Assembly (NCBI RefSeq): GCF_033304615.1
Contig: NZ_CP129118.1
Location: 2,042,001 to 2,106,000 of the forward strand
DNA: 64,000 nt
Direction: 5' to 3'
Source: Sporosarcina oncorhynchi
GTDB lineage: Bacteria; Bacillota; Bacilli; Bacillales_A; Planococcaceae
In this document: piece after piece, positions 47,095 to 56,934 of the stretch
Layout of the letters: the number at the start of each line of letters is the position of its first letter
Numbering within the stretch: position 1 is the first letter of the stretch
The notes under the pieces: generated by a model
The model's database searches: none
The model's input: the letters and a program-made list of their open reading frames with translations, nothing else
What the model was told of the DNA's origin: nothing
Made by a program: the position numbers and the translations under genes

Positions 47095-47850
47095 TTATGC
47101 TTTTTTACGTGCATGCATGACAGCGGTCAAATATCCACCGACGGCAATACCGGCAAGTACTATCCAGAATATCAATTTCCATGTTGTTGAATGTGGGAAT
47201 GCCGTATCAATAATTGCAAGTTTCTCATGAGACAAAGTCATTACGACCAACTTGACTCCCACCCAACCTACGATTAAAAATGCAGCTGTCTCCAAAGATG
47301 GAAACTTTTCCAACAAGACAACGAATTGTCTTGCCGCAAATCGTATCATGACAAGACCGATTATTCCACCGATTAACATGACGATGAACTGTCCACCATT
47401 AATACCACCGATATGGAAATCACCGAGTTCAGGCAATGTTACCGCTAGCGCTACAGCAGCAAGCATTGAGTCAAGCGCAAATGCGATATCCGCTAATTCA
47501 ACTTTCAGGACAGTCATCCAAAAACCTGATTTTTTTCGCGGTTTTTTCGATACTGATTCTTTATCATCTTTTCCTTTATCCAACAGACTTTTTAAGGAAA
47601 TGAACAGAAGGTAAATTGCACCTAACGCTTGTATTTGCCAAATGTTCACTAAGAACGTAATCATGAACAAAGCTCCGAATCGGAAAACAAATGCTCCAAG
47701 CAATCCATAAAACAGTGCTTTCTTCTGCTGTACTTTCGGCAAGTGCTTGACCATAACTGCCATCACTACTGCATTGTCCGCAGCTAAAAGGCCTTCCAAA
47801 ACAATCAGTACGACAAGCACCCATGCGTATTCTAATAGTATCGCTTCCAC
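47095..47850 (-). CDS. TerC-family metal exporter (YkoY/MeeY-like)
   Basis: A 251-aa membrane protein with about seven helices. The two TerC acidic motifs are present: LEGLLAADNAVVMAVM near residue 20 and VELADIAFALDSMLAAV near residue 125, both with the conserved D/E and N residues that bind metal. YkoY (MeeY) of B. subtilis exports Mn2+, partly to metalate secreted enzymes. A yybP-ykoY riboswitch directly upstream strongly supports Mn2+ as substrate. The GTG at 47850 follows AGGAGG by 7 nt; a longer frame would extend into the riboswitch terminator region. Confidence 0.92.
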   Translation of the reverse strand: MEAILLEYAWVLVVLIVLEGLLAADNAVVMAVMVKHLPKVQQKKALFYGLLGAFVFRFGALFMITFLVNIWQIQALGAIYLLFISLKSLLDKGKDDKESVSKKPRKKSGFWMTVLKVELADIAFALDSMLAAVALAVTLPELGDFHIGGINGGQFIVMLIGGIIGLVMIRFAARQFVVLLEKFPSLETAAFLIVGWVGVKLVVMTLSHEKLAIIDTAFPHSTTWKLIFWIVLAGIAVGGYLTAVMHARKKA

Positions 47851-47881
47851 TCTTTTTCCTCCTAAATTTCCAAATAAAAAA

Positions 47882-48020
47882 ACCCTCACCTAATAAAAGG
47901 CAAAGGTCTCGCTAAGTCAGATTTTTTTAAGTGAAAATCTAGCTATCATAACCGATGGACATGTCCATGTATTGACGACTATGAAATAGGTTTCCCTATA
48001 GCTACTCCCCTTTGACAACC
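47882..48020 (-). ncRNA. yybP-ykoY Mn2+ riboswitch with overlapping terminator
   Basis: On the minus strand: the 5' arm TCAAAGGGGAGTAGC near 48018-48001, internal CGTCAATACATG, and the 3' arm GCGAGACCTTTGCC at 47912-47899, all typical of this class. CAAAGG pairs with CCTTTG as P1. The same 3' arm (ACCTTTGCC, 47907-47899) can pair with GGTGAGGGT (47890-47882), followed by a T run, making a terminator that excludes P1. Metal binding, by stabilising P1, should let transcription proceed into the exporter gene. Confidence 0.9.
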
Positions 48021-48059
48021 GTCAAAGAACTATTAAGTTGTTGAGATGCTCTTTCAGTT

Positions 48060-48088
48060 AGTATAACATCAAATGGACAACTCGACAA
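48060..48088 (-). promoter_or_regulatory. Promoter of the riboswitch-TerC unit
   Basis: Minus strand TTGTCG (48083-48088), 17 bp, TATACT (48060-48065). The -35 lies immediately after the stop codon of the upstream SDR gene. Confidence 0.7.
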
Positions 48089-48089
48089 T

Positions 48090-49181
48090 TCATTTTCCAA
48101 TAGTAATTTGATAGCTTGGATCTTTTTTATGTGTGTTGTAAAAAGCAGTCATAGTCGGAATCGTGTCAATGAAATCCGGACAACGAATGGAACTTCCCTT
48201 CAGCAATTTCTCAGCAATTGCCGTATCAAAATGAGCATTCCACTTTAAGTAATCCAATGTTTCCTTTTCAACTCCAAGTGTTTTTTGCAATAAAACGGAT
48301 CGCATACCAATCCGTGCAAAACTCTCTGGTAATCTCCACTTTGGCTTCTTTCCAGTCAACTCAATAGTCATCGCCCGGAAAACTTCCTCAATCGGATGGG
48401 GCGACGGATCGGTTAAATGGATCGTTTCCCCAACCGCATCTGTTTTCTTCGATAAATAGACCGTAGCATTAATAATATAGTCGATGGGTACGACATTTAT
48501 GTATGACGTTGTCCGACCGATGTATGGAACCGTTGGAAGCCAACTCAATCTGTCAATCAAATTCATGAAGAAATAAGGTCCGTCGAACTTAACTGTTTCT
48601 CCAGTTTCAGAGTGTCCACGTACAATTCCCGGGCGGATGATTGTGGTAGGCACGTCTTTTTTCAGCTCTTCTACAAGTAGCTCGGCTTCAAATTTTGTCT
48701 CTTCATAATGATTTTTAAATTTATTCGGACGGATTAGTTCCGTCTCCAATAAGACTCCTTCTCTTAAACCCGCCACGTAAGCAGTACTAAAATACATATA
48801 TCTATCAATCTTTGGTTGTTTCCGTATAAAATCATTAACATTTCTAGTTCCCTCAACGTTAACAGTCCATGCAACTTTTTCTTTAACGGCCAGATCATAA
48901 ATCGCAGCTAAGTGCCAAATGGTCAATCGTGTCGTCTGGATCTTTTGAAGATTTTTTTCGTTAATCCCCAGATTCGACTTAGTAATATCCCCGATAATAA
49001 TTTCTATCGGAATCACCCTACCCAAATCCATGGCTAATTCATTGATTTTCTTCTTCGCACGCTCTTCTTCGGATTGAAGAACAAGTACATACACTTTTTG
49101 AATATCATCTTGTCTAGCTAATTCTTTTATCATTTCATTGGCAATAAACCCAGGAAATCCTGTAAATAAATGTGTTCTCAT
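48090..49181 (-). CDS. Fatty acyl-CoA reductase-like SDR (NAD-binding-4 type)
   Basis: A 363-aa extended SDR. The cofactor loop is TGFPGFIANEM near residue 6, HLAAIYDL is near residue 110, the catalytic Tyr-Lys pair appears as HYEETKFEAE near residue 165, and IRPGIVRGHS follows. The fold and IIIGDITKSNLGI segment match male-sterility/acyl-CoA reductase-type SDRs and the reductase modules of peptide synthetases, but length and lack of partners leave the substrate open. The ATG at 49181 follows AGGGATTC. It lies just upstream of the riboswitch promoter with no terminator between. Confidence 0.8.
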   Translation of the reverse strand: MRTHLFTGFPGFIANEMIKELARQDDIQKVYVLVLQSEEERAKKKINELAMDLGRVIPIEIIIGDITKSNLGINEKNLQKIQTTRLTIWHLAAIYDLAVKEKVAWTVNVEGTRNVNDFIRKQPKIDRYMYFSTAYVAGLREGVLLETELIRPNKFKNHYEETKFEAELLVEELKKDVPTTIIRPGIVRGHSETGETVKFDGPYFFMNLIDRLSWLPTVPYIGRTTSYINVVPIDYIINATVYLSKKTDAVGETIHLTDPSPHPIEEVFRAMTIELTGKKPKWRLPESFARIGMRSVLLQKTLGVEKETLDYLKWNAHFDTAIAEKLLKGSSIRCPDFIDTIPTMTAFYNTHKKDPSYQITIGK

Positions 49182-49255
49182 ATGAATCCCTACTTTTTTA
49201 CATAGTATATCATATTTTTTCAAGTTACTGACTATTCAAACCAGTTCCAGACGAT

Positions 49256-49290
49256 ATCAAAAAACCAGGAGTGTTTGCTCTCCTGGTTTT
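49256..49290. terminator. Terminator of the RND pump gene
   Basis: An 11-bp perfect stem AAAACCAGGAG/CTCCTGGTTTT with an 8-nt loop and T-tracts on both strands. Confidence 0.88.
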
Positions 49291-49301
49291 TTGACAAGTT
49301 T

Positions 49302-52300
49302 TTATAATTTTTTTGTTTGGATTGCTCGTCTTCTCGTTTGACGATCAAACAAACTATAGATCACAGGTACAATATACAACGTTAGGAATGTGGAACTAAT
49401 CAGTCCTCCGATTACTGCAATACCCATAGGTTGGTTCATTTCTGTTCCTTCTCCAAGACCTAGCGCAAGCGGTAGCAGGCCGAGTATCGTTGTTAGCGCG
49501 GTCATTAGAATGGGACGCACACGGTCTCTTACAGATGTGATAATCGCATCATAGGACTGCATACCCGCCTCTTTCCGCTGATTGATATAATCGACGAGCA
49601 CAATACCGTTGTTGACGACGATTCCTACGAGTACAAGTATTCCAATGACTGCCGTGACGCTAATCGGAGTGGATGTCAAGAATAATCCTAACGATACCCC
49701 AATGACCATTAATGGCACAGAGAACATAATAACAAATGGATATTTGAATGATTCAAATTGTGCAGCCATGACGATGTATACAAGCACAATAGCGAGTACA
49801 ATGGCAAGGAGCATATCATTAATAGCGCTGTCAAATAGTTCTCTATCTCCGCCATAGGATAATTCAACTTCCTCAGGCATTTCGATGCGATCGACAATGT
49901 CATTCACCCGAGCTGTCATTTCTCCAAGTGATAATGTTGATGTATATTTGACATTAAACGTTACAGAATGTGCTTGATCCACACGTTGTATTGTGACAGG
50001 ACCCTCTTCTGTTGAAATGGCAGCGACGTCGTTCAGCGCTACAAATCCACCTGTTTGTGTTCGTAATTTAATTTTTTTCAATGTATCAATACTGTTTGTA
50101 TATTTTTCATCGTATTTAACGATGACAGAAACAACATTTTCATTTTTATCCGTGAACTGGGATGCAAAGGCACCTCGGGTAATTGTATTGACGGTCTGAG
50201 CAATTTGATATGGAACCAAACCAAGATTCGCAGCCTTTTCACGATCAACGTCAATATGAATTTCTTCGATTGTGTCTTGAAGATTGTTAGAGATTTCCAG
50301 TACGGAATCCAATGATTGAAGTTCCGCATTTAATTTTCCAACGGATTCGTTCAATCGTTCTTCATTCGTATCTTTCAAAGAAAACGATAGTGTATTCGGA
50401 CTCGATCCCGCTGCTGTCTGCATGTCAAAACTGATGTTGGCTGCATCACCTACAAGTTCTAGCACTTCAGGTTGAACATCATCGACAAACTCGAAAACAG
50501 AGCGACTGCGGTCGTCCAGAGGAACAAGTTTTACATATATTTCGGCAGTATTGGATTCTGAACTGCCTTGTGCCATACTTTGCTGTGTTCCACCTACAAG
50601 GCTTACATACACTTCAATCTCTTCTTCTTCTTTCAACTTCGTTTCGATATTTTTAACAAGCTCATTTGTAGAAGACAATGCAGAACCGTTCGGTAAATTT
50701 ACAGATATACTGAAAAACCCTTCATCAGTCGCCGGTAAAAATTCCGTTCCTACCTTGAAGAGGCTAAAACTGCTTGCAACAAGTAGGACTATTGTAGTCA
50801 ACAAGACGATTGTACGGTGTTTCAATGACCATTTAATGGATCGCTCGAAACCGTTCAGTGTTTTAGAGCGGCGTCTTCTCGCCTCCATATTCTTCCGGGG
50901 TTTTTTCAACATCCTGCTAGCCATCATCGGTACCACTGTCAACGCTACAACGAGTGACGCAAACAAACTGAAGGAAATCGTTAGTGCAAACTCGGTAAAA
51001 ATTTGACCGATTAGCCCGCTGATGAAGATGACCGGTACAAATACGGCCAATGTAGTTAACGTGGAAGCTGTAATTGCTCCGCTAATTTCTTTAGCGCCCT
51101 CTTTAGCTGCCGTCATCCGATCTTTGCCCATAGCCAGATGTCTTTCAATATTCTCAATGACAACAATGGCGTTATCGACTAGCATTCCGATTCCTAATGC
51201 GAGTGCACCAAGTGTCATGATATTCAATGAGAATTTCGCAAAAAACATTAATACAAACGTAACAATGACTGAATAAGGAATTGCTACACCTATAATAATC
51301 GGACTTTTTATCCCTCGAAGAAATAGGAATAAGATAATCATCGCGAACAAACCACCAAGCAACAACGACTGGCCTATGTTACCGATTGCTAATTTCACAT
51401 AGTCCCCTTGGTCAAAAAGAATGTCCGCTTCAATATCTTTAAACTCTTCTTTTTTCAACAAACTGTCCAATGAATCTTTGAAAGCCGTGGAAACCGTTGC
51501 TGTATTAGCTCCGGATTCCTGTAAAACAGACATGAGCACAGCTTGTTGCTCGTTTGCTCGGGTTTCAGATGTAGATTTTGCTTCCAAAAGTGCAACATCC
51601 GCAACGTCCGTAATTTTAATTTTATCGCCTGTTATCGGATTTACTCCGACCATGACATTTCGAATATCCGTTATGGTCGTCAAGGAACTGATAATGCGTG
51701 TTGTCAGAAGCTTACCGTCCTCCGTTTCAATCGGTTCACCAGGCATGGATACATTATTCGCTTGTACCGCCTGGACAATATCTTCCTGGACAAGTCCGGA
51801 TTCTTCAAGTTTTTTCTGATCGAGAATAACTTGAACTTCCTCGACTAACTTGCCTGAAACAGTTACACTTGCGACTCCTTTAGTTCTACGCAATTCTGTT
51901 TCAAGTTGCTCGGCTAAATTTCGAATGTCTACATCCTCTGAGGACGTATGCAAGGCCAACTGGATGACAGGAAATTGTGATGGGTCGAATTTCATAAATC
52001 TTGGTGCATTCGATCCTTCCGGCACCGGAACCTGATCAATTCTCTGCATGACATCTAATTGCACATCGTCTATGTCCGTAGACCAGTCAAACATAAGCAA
52101 GATGAAGTTTGCACCTTCTTGCGATGATGACTGCATCGATTTCAATCCAGGTGCAGTGGATAAGCTGTTCTCCAACGGCTTAGTCAGTTTTTCGCTCACT
52201 TCTGTAGAAGAGGCTCCCGGATAATTCGTTACGACAACCGCCACTGGCGGATTTAATTCAGGTATTAACGTGACCGGGATTTTAAAGAACGATACGGCAC

Positions 52301-52373
52301 CTAATATGATGACTAAAAACATTGTCACTATTGTAAAAACGGGTCTTTTAATAGAGAATTCACTAATTTTCAT
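49302..52373 (-). CDS. RND efflux transporter, SwrC (YerP)-like
   Basis: A 1023-aa AcrB-type protein with helix 1 at the N-terminus (PVFTIVTMFLVIILGAVSFF), two large extracytoplasmic loops and twelve helices. The proton-relay region of helix 4 is GIGMLVDNAIVVIENI near residue 390, and helix 10 has GILVLVGIVVNNGIVLVDYI. In Gram-positives such pumps act without an outer membrane channel; SwrC of B. subtilis exports surfactin-like lipopeptides and is also linked to fatty acid export. No membrane fusion protein gene is adjacent. The ATG at 52373 follows AAAGGAA; a longer frame upstream lacks a ribosome site. Confidence 0.88.
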   Translation of the reverse strand: MKISEFSIKRPVFTIVTMFLVIILGAVSFFKIPVTLIPELNPPVAVVVTNYPGASSTEVSEKLTKPLENSLSTAPGLKSMQSSSQEGANFILLMFDWSTDIDDVQLDVMQRIDQVPVPEGSNAPRFMKFDPSQFPVIQLALHTSSEDVDIRNLAEQLETELRRTKGVASVTVSGKLVEEVQVILDQKKLEESGLVQEDIVQAVQANNVSMPGEPIETEDGKLLTTRIISSLTTITDIRNVMVGVNPITGDKIKITDVADVALLEAKSTSETRANEQQAVLMSVLQESGANTATVSTAFKDSLDSLLKKEEFKDIEADILFDQGDYVKLAIGNIGQSLLLGGLFAMIILFLFLRGIKSPIIIGVAIPYSVIVTFVLMFFAKFSLNIMTLGALALGIGMLVDNAIVVIENIERHLAMGKDRMTAAKEGAKEISGAITASTLTTLAVFVPVIFISGLIGQIFTEFALTISFSLFASLVVALTVVPMMASRMLKKPRKNMEARRRRSKTLNGFERSIKWSLKHRTIVLLTTIVLLVASSFSLFKVGTEFLPATDEGFFSISVNLPNGSALSSTNELVKNIETKLKEEEEIEVYVSLVGGTQQSMAQGSSESNTAEIYVKLVPLDDRSRSVFEFVDDVQPEVLELVGDAANISFDMQTAAGSSPNTLSFSLKDTNEERLNESVGKLNAELQSLDSVLEISNNLQDTIEEIHIDVDREKAANLGLVPYQIAQTVNTITRGAFASQFTDKNENVVSVIVKYDEKYTNSIDTLKKIKLRTQTGGFVALNDVAAISTEEGPVTIQRVDQAHSVTFNVKYTSTLSLGEMTARVNDIVDRIEMPEEVELSYGGDRELFDSAINDMLLAIVLAIVLVYIVMAAQFESFKYPFVIMFSVPLMVIGVSLGLFLTSTPISVTAVIGILVLVGIVVNNGIVLVDYINQRKEAGMQSYDAIITSVRDRVRPILMTALTTILGLLPLALGLGEGTEMNQPMGIAVIGGLISSTFLTLYIVPVIYSLFDRQTRRRAIQTKKL

Positions 52374-52521
52374 AGACACATTCCTTTCATCAACAAAAAC
52401 ACTATATTCATCATATTGAAAGAACGTTTCAACATCAAACACAAACTCTCAGCTTTTCATATAACAGCCAGAAGTTCTTAATACTTGGTCACATCTTTAA
52501 GTCATTCGATGATTCAAAGTA

Positions 52522-52566
52522 TAAAAAATCGCCGGATGAACTTTAACTTGGGAGTCCATCCGACGT
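52522..52566 (-). terminator. Terminator of prfC
   Basis: CGTCGGATG pairs with CATCCGGCG with one mismatch on the minus strand, followed by ATTTTTT. Confidence 0.75.
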
Positions 52567-52576
52567 GTGATGCTTA

Positions 52577-54151
52577 TTACAAAAGATTATATAGTTTGAT
52601 GTCCGGATACTTATCTCCGAACCAACGAAGCGCAAAGTCGTTTTCGAAGAGGAAAACGAGGTTGTCGTAGCGGTCTTTTACAAGCATGGACCGCTGACCC
52701 GTCATCGATTCTTTGACGTCTTCTTCATTTTCAATCCACCGGGCAACTTTCGATCCGATATGTTCCATGATCACTTCGACATTGTATTCGTTTTTCATAC
52801 GGTGTTCGAAGACTTCGAACTGGAGTTGACCGACAGCCCCAAGCAATACTTCTTCCGTATGTAATGTTTTATAATATTGGATTGCACCTTCTTGAACCAA
52901 TTGTAATATCCCTTTATGAAAATGCTTCGACTTCATGACGTTTTTGGCAGTCACACGAACAAACAGTTCAGGTGTAAATTGTGGTAATGCTTCAAATTGA
53001 AAATTCGATTTTCCACCAACGACAGTATCACCAATCTGGTAGTTGCCCGTATCATACAATCCGATAATATCACCAGCTACCGCTTCATTGACCGTTTCAC
53101 GATCATCCGCAAGAAACTGTGTCGTCTGCGAGAGTTTAACCGTTTTTGATATACGAGGAACTGTTACCGTCATCCCTCTTTCAAATACGCCTGAGACGAT
53201 GCGCACGAATGCAATCCGGTCTCTATGCGCAGGATTCATATTCGCTTGAATTTTAAATATGAAACCTGAAAACTCTTCGGACTGCGGATTGATTAAGTCT
53301 GCATTTTTTGTCAATCTTGGTTGTGGCGGGGGGGCAAATTGCAGAAACGTCTCTAGAAACGTCTGCACACCGAAATTCGTTAACGCACTACCGAAAAACA
53401 CAGGCGTCAGTTCTCCTTTTGCCACACGTTCTACATCAAATTCATTTCCAGCTTCATTTAAAAGCAATACGTCTTCAACAGCTTGTTTATAATAAGAGGT
53501 TTGAGTCATCGGATGCTCGACTGCAAGTTCCCCTTCTTCGTTTATCGGAAGGAAATGGCTCTCCCCTTCGACACGCGCCTGCTCAACTCGTTTGTTAAAA
53601 CGGTCATAGACACCGATAAATTCTTTTCCCATTCCAATTGGATAGTTCATCGCGTACGACTGTATGCCAAGGACTTCCTCAAGCTCTTCCATCAATTCCA
53701 AAGGCTCTTTTCCTTGTCTATCCATTTTGTTCATAAATGTAAAAATCGGTATGCCCCGCATGCGACATACTTTAAATAACTTGATTGTCTGGGGCTCAAT
53801 CCCCTTGGCGGAATCGACCATCATAACGGCAGCATCGACTGCCATCAACGTCCTGTATGTGTCTTCACTGAAGTCTTCATGCCCAGGCGTATCAAGGATA
53901 TTCACCCTTTTATCATCATAATCAAACTGAAGGACTGATGAAGTGACAGAAATCCCACGTTGTTTTTCAATTTCCATCCAATCCGATGTTGCGTATTTAC
54001 CAGACTTCTTCCCTTTTACTGTTCCCGCATCACGGATAGCTCCGCCAAAATACAACAGTTTTTCAGTCATTGTTGTTTTACCGGCATCCGGATGAGAGAT
54101 AATCGCGAACGTACGTCGCGAAGCGATTTCTTCATGTATAGGTTTTTGCAT
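52577..54151 (-). CDS. prfC: Peptide chain release factor 3
   Basis: A 524-aa translational GTPase that recycles RF1/RF2 from the ribosome. G1 is [12 protein letters not shown] near residue 18, G2 lies in [12 protein letters not shown]3 is [14 protein letters not shown] and G4 is [10 protein letters not shown]. The C-terminal domains are complete and the length matches the family. RF3 is absent from B. subtilis but present in staphylococci and Planococcaceae, and in S. aureus it lies near murE, as here. AAGGAG precedes the ATG by 11-12 nt. Confidence 0.95.
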   Translation of the reverse strand: MQKPIHEEIASRRTFAIISHPDAGKTTMTEKLLYFGGAIRDAGTVKGKKSGKYATSDWMEIEKQRGISVTSSVLQFDYDDKRVNILDTPGHEDFSEDTYRTLMAVDAAVMMVDSAKGIEPQTIKLFKVCRMRGIPIFTFMNKMDRQGKEPLELMEELEEVLGIQSYAMNYPIGMGKEFIGVYDRFNKRVEQARVEGESHFLPINEEGELAVEHPMTQTSYYKQAVEDVLLLNEAGNEFDVERVAKGELTPVFFGSALTNFGVQTFLETFLQFAPPPQPRLTKNADLINPQSEEFSGFIFKIQANMNPAHRDRIAFVRIVSGVFERGMTVTVPRISKTVKLSQTTQFLADDRETVNEAVAGDIIGLYDTGNYQIGDTVVGGKSNFQFEALPQFTPELFVRVTAKNVMKSKHFHKGILQLVQEGAIQYYKTLHTEEVLLGAVGQLQFEVFEHRMKNEYNVEVIMEHIGSKVARWIENEEDVKESMTGQRSMLVKDRYDNLVFLFENDFALRWFGDKYPDIKLYNLL

Positions 54152-54248
54152 TTATATGATCTCCTTCTTTTCCACTTTTATAAGCATAGACAGAATACAA
54201 GTGATTATCAACATTTTTTTATCAGTCTGGTGAAATCGATTGCGAATA

Positions 54249-54282
54249 ACAAAAGAGCTGCCACAAACGACAGCTCTTTTGT
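54249..54282. terminator. Terminator of murE
   Basis: A perfect 12-bp stem ACAAAAGAGCTG/CAGCTCTTTTGT with a 10-nt loop and T-rich sequence beyond on the minus strand. Confidence 0.82.
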
Positions 54283-54283
54283 C

Positions 54284-55774
54284 TCAATTCTTTATGAACC
54301 TAGACCTAAATTTCTTTTCCGCTTCTTCTAAAGCGATTTGGGCATCTGAATGTGGAAACTTCTCATTGCCGATAATTTGGAAGTCTTCATGACCCTTGCC
54401 CGCAAAGATAATAATATCGCCCTGATCTGCAATGTTTATAGCATGCCTGACAGCAAGTTCGCGATCTCCTATACACGCATATTGTTGATGTTGCATCCCT
54501 GCTTCAAGTTCAGAGAGAATCGATTCAAACGGTTCGTCCCTCGGATCATCCGTCGTTAATATGACGTAATCGGCAATTGATGCTTTTTCCGCCATGATCG
54601 GTCGCTTGACGCGATCTCGATTTCCGCCTGTACCGATGACAAAAATTAGTTTACTGTCCGCATCTTTATAAGGGAGCACGGCTTGAATCGCTTTTTCGAT
54701 TGCGTCGGGTGAATGAGCGTAGTCAACATACAGTGTCAAAGGTAAGTTCGTTTCAACTTTCTCCATGCGCCCTTTTGCCGCTGGTATTATAGCAAGTCCA
54801 CCTATGATTTTTTCAATAGAAATTCCTTTTGCGTAAAGAGCTGCAATCGAAGCAAGTGCATTATACACATTGAACTCGCCAATCAGAGACATCGAAACAT
54901 CAAATTCCCCTTCAGGTGATAAAAGATGGAATGAAGTCCCGTCAACACCTAGCTTAATATCGGTAGCTTTAAAATCAGCCTGTGACTTGATAGCGAAAGT
55001 GATAACCGGGTAGGATGTCATTTCTTTCATCCGGTGTCCCCAAGGATCATCAGCATTGACAACACCGAATTTCGCCCGTTCAAGATCTTGTCCAAGTTGG
55101 GCGAATAACAAACCTTTTGCATGACCGTAATTATCCATACTCCCATGAAAATCCAAATGATCATGCGATAGATTCGTAAATACTGCAATATCGAACTCCG
55201 TACCTGATAGTCGACCTTCAAGAAGTCCATGAGAGGAGACTTCCATTGTCATCGTTGTACAACCTTCATCGGCCGCTTGCCGGATTAATTGTTGTGTCGT
55301 CAATACATCATTCGTTGTATTTTCTGTTTCGTAAAGTATGCCATCCAAGTCAAAACCGATTGTACCTGTAACAGCGGATTTTTCGCCAATATGTCTGATA
55401 ATTGAATGCAGCATATTGCTGACGCTAGTTTTTCCATTCGTCCCTGTGACACCGATCATCGTCATTTCTTTGGATGGATACCGGTAATAACGGGGAGCAA
55501 GTAAAGCGATTGCCCTGTTCGTATCATCAACATGCACAATAGCCACTTTCTCGGTATCCACATCTATTGGACTGGAGGCAACAATAACTCTCGCCCCCAT
55601 TTCCACCGCTTTTTGCGCATAAGCATGTCCATCGACTGTAAATCCCTTTATACAGACGAAGACACCACCTGCATTAATCGTTCTTGAATTGACAGCCAGA
55701 TCCGTAACTGTTTCAGGGAGAATTCCTTCGACGCGTTTAATCGGCAAACCGGAAAATAAATAATCAGTTTTCAT
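54284..55774 (-). CDS. murE: UDP-MurNAc-tripeptide synthetase MurE
   Basis: A 496-aa Mur ligase adding the third amino acid to the peptidoglycan stem peptide. The ATP loop is GVTGTNGKTSVS near residue 105, EVSSHGL is near residue 170, and the C-terminal domain is complete. The specificity loop reads DDPRDEP near residue 405, with Arg as in diaminopimelate enzymes (DNPR), and AGKGHEDFQ near residue 460 keeps the Gly and Glu that contact diaminopimelate. Lysine-type enzymes such as that of S. aureus lack this Arg. The gene lies next to prfC rather than in a division cluster. The ATG at 55774 follows GAGGTGG. Confidence 0.92.
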   Translation of the reverse strand: MKTDYLFSGLPIKRVEGILPETVTDLAVNSRTINAGGVFVCIKGFTVDGHAYAQKAVEMGARVIVASSPIDVDTEKVAIVHVDDTNRAIALLAPRYYRYPSKEMTMIGVTGTNGKTSVSNMLHSIIRHIGEKSAVTGTIGFDLDGILYETENTTNDVLTTQQLIRQAADEGCTTMTMEVSSHGLLEGRLSGTEFDIAVFTNLSHDHLDFHGSMDNYGHAKGLLFAQLGQDLERAKFGVVNADDPWGHRMKEMTSYPVITFAIKSQADFKATDIKLGVDGTSFHLLSPEGEFDVSMSLIGEFNVYNALASIAALYAKGISIEKIIGGLAIIPAAKGRMEKVETNLPLTLYVDYAHSPDAIEKAIQAVLPYKDADSKLIFVIGTGGNRDRVKRPIMAEKASIADYVILTTDDPRDEPFESILSELEAGMQHQQYACIGDRELAVRHAINIADQGDIIIFAGKGHEDFQIIGNEKFPHSDAQIALEEAEKKFRSRFIKN

Positions 55775-55787
55775 TAGCTGAACCACC

Positions 55788-56846
55788 TCAATCCATCATG
55801 TCAGACGTGACATATGCGTATAGCAATTGCGCTGTTGCTTGTAAGGAATCAGTATGCGTCCTCTCCAACGCGTGTGAAGACTCTATTCCAGGACCGAACA
55901 GTGCATGCCTTACGTCAAAGCCTGCCCGAATTGCTGCAGAAGCATCCGATCCGTAATATGGATAAATATCCAATTTAAACGGAATCGAAGACGTCTCGCA
56001 AAGGTTTGTCAAATGTCTAGTCAATCCATAATGGTAGGGACCACTAGAATCTTTCGCACAAATGGAAACGGTATACTCATCGGACGTCTGCCCATCACCG
56101 ATCGCTCCCATGTCGACTGCGATATACTCAACAGTTTGCTCAGGAATATTGGAATTTCCGCCATAACCGATTTCTTCATTATTTGAAATATAGAAATGCG
56201 TCGTATTCGGCAGCTCAATGTTATTTTCCGTCACATTGCGCAATAAATCGATAAGTAAAGCAGTACTAGCCTTATCATCCAAATGTCTTGATTTTACAAA
56301 ACCGTTATCCGTTGTTTCAAATCGTGCGTCAAATGAAACAAAATCGCCTACTTCAATACCAAGGGCTCTTGTTTCCTTCGCATTTTTAACTTTTTCATCA
56401 ATACGCACTTCAATATTATCCGCGTTTCTTTCTGCGGTTCCCGCATTTCGGTATACATGCACAGTCGTCTGATGCATGAGTATGGTACCTCTAATATCTT
56501 TTCCTGAAGCAGTATGTATTTGGCAATATTCACCTTCAACTGCATTCCAGTTGAAACCGCCAATCATGGCTAGCTTTAGCCTTCCGTCACTCTTAACTTC
56601 TTTCACCATTGCACCAAGTGTATCCACATGCGCTGTAAGAAGTCGATGACGTGAATCATCTTTCCCTTTAACCGTTGCGATGAGGGCGCCTTTATTCGTT
56701 TTCTTAAAAGTCGTTCCTATATCATTTAACTCGGCCTGGATAACGTCCATCACTCGCTCGGTGTAACCTGAAGGACTTGGTGTCTCAACAAGCCTTTTCA
56801 ATAAACTGACTACCCCTTGTTCATCAAACTGTTTCACTTCTACCAT
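55788..56846 (-). CDS. M42-family metallopeptidase (glutamyl aminopeptidase type)
   Basis: A 352-aa cytoplasmic aminopeptidase. The metal ligands and catalytic residues are visible in order: LLTAHVDTLG near residue 66, SRHLDDKAST near residue 188, NNEEIGYGGNS near residue 220 (catalytic Glu pair), VDMGAIGDG and GIESSHALERTH near the C-terminus. Such enzymes form large dodecameric complexes and trim peptides. It ends 13 nt before murE starts, so the two form an operon. The start is uncertain: ATG 56846 is chosen, TTG 56858 and GTG 56837 are alternatives. Confidence 0.88.
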   Translation of the reverse strand: MVEVKQFDEQGVVSLLKRLVETPSPSGYTERVMDVIQAELNDIGTTFKKTNKGALIATVKGKDDSRHRLLTAHVDTLGAMVKEVKSDGRLKLAMIGGFNWNAVEGEYCQIHTASGKDIRGTILMHQTTVHVYRNAGTAERNADNIEVRIDEKVKNAKETRALGIEVGDFVSFDARFETTDNGFVKSRHLDDKASTALLIDLLRNVTENNIELPNTTHFYISNNEEIGYGGNSNIPEQTVEYIAVDMGAIGDGQTSDEYTVSICAKDSSGPYHYGLTRHLTNLCETSSIPFKLDIYPYYGSDASAAIRAGFDVRHALFGPGIESSHALERTHTDSLQATAQLLYAYVTSDMMD

Positions 56847-56934
56847 ATCCTCTCTCAAGTCAGAAATTTTCGTATTCAGATTTAGCCATATGTTGTATAA
56901 TATCTATATTACTACTTATGCAAGAGGTGATTCA

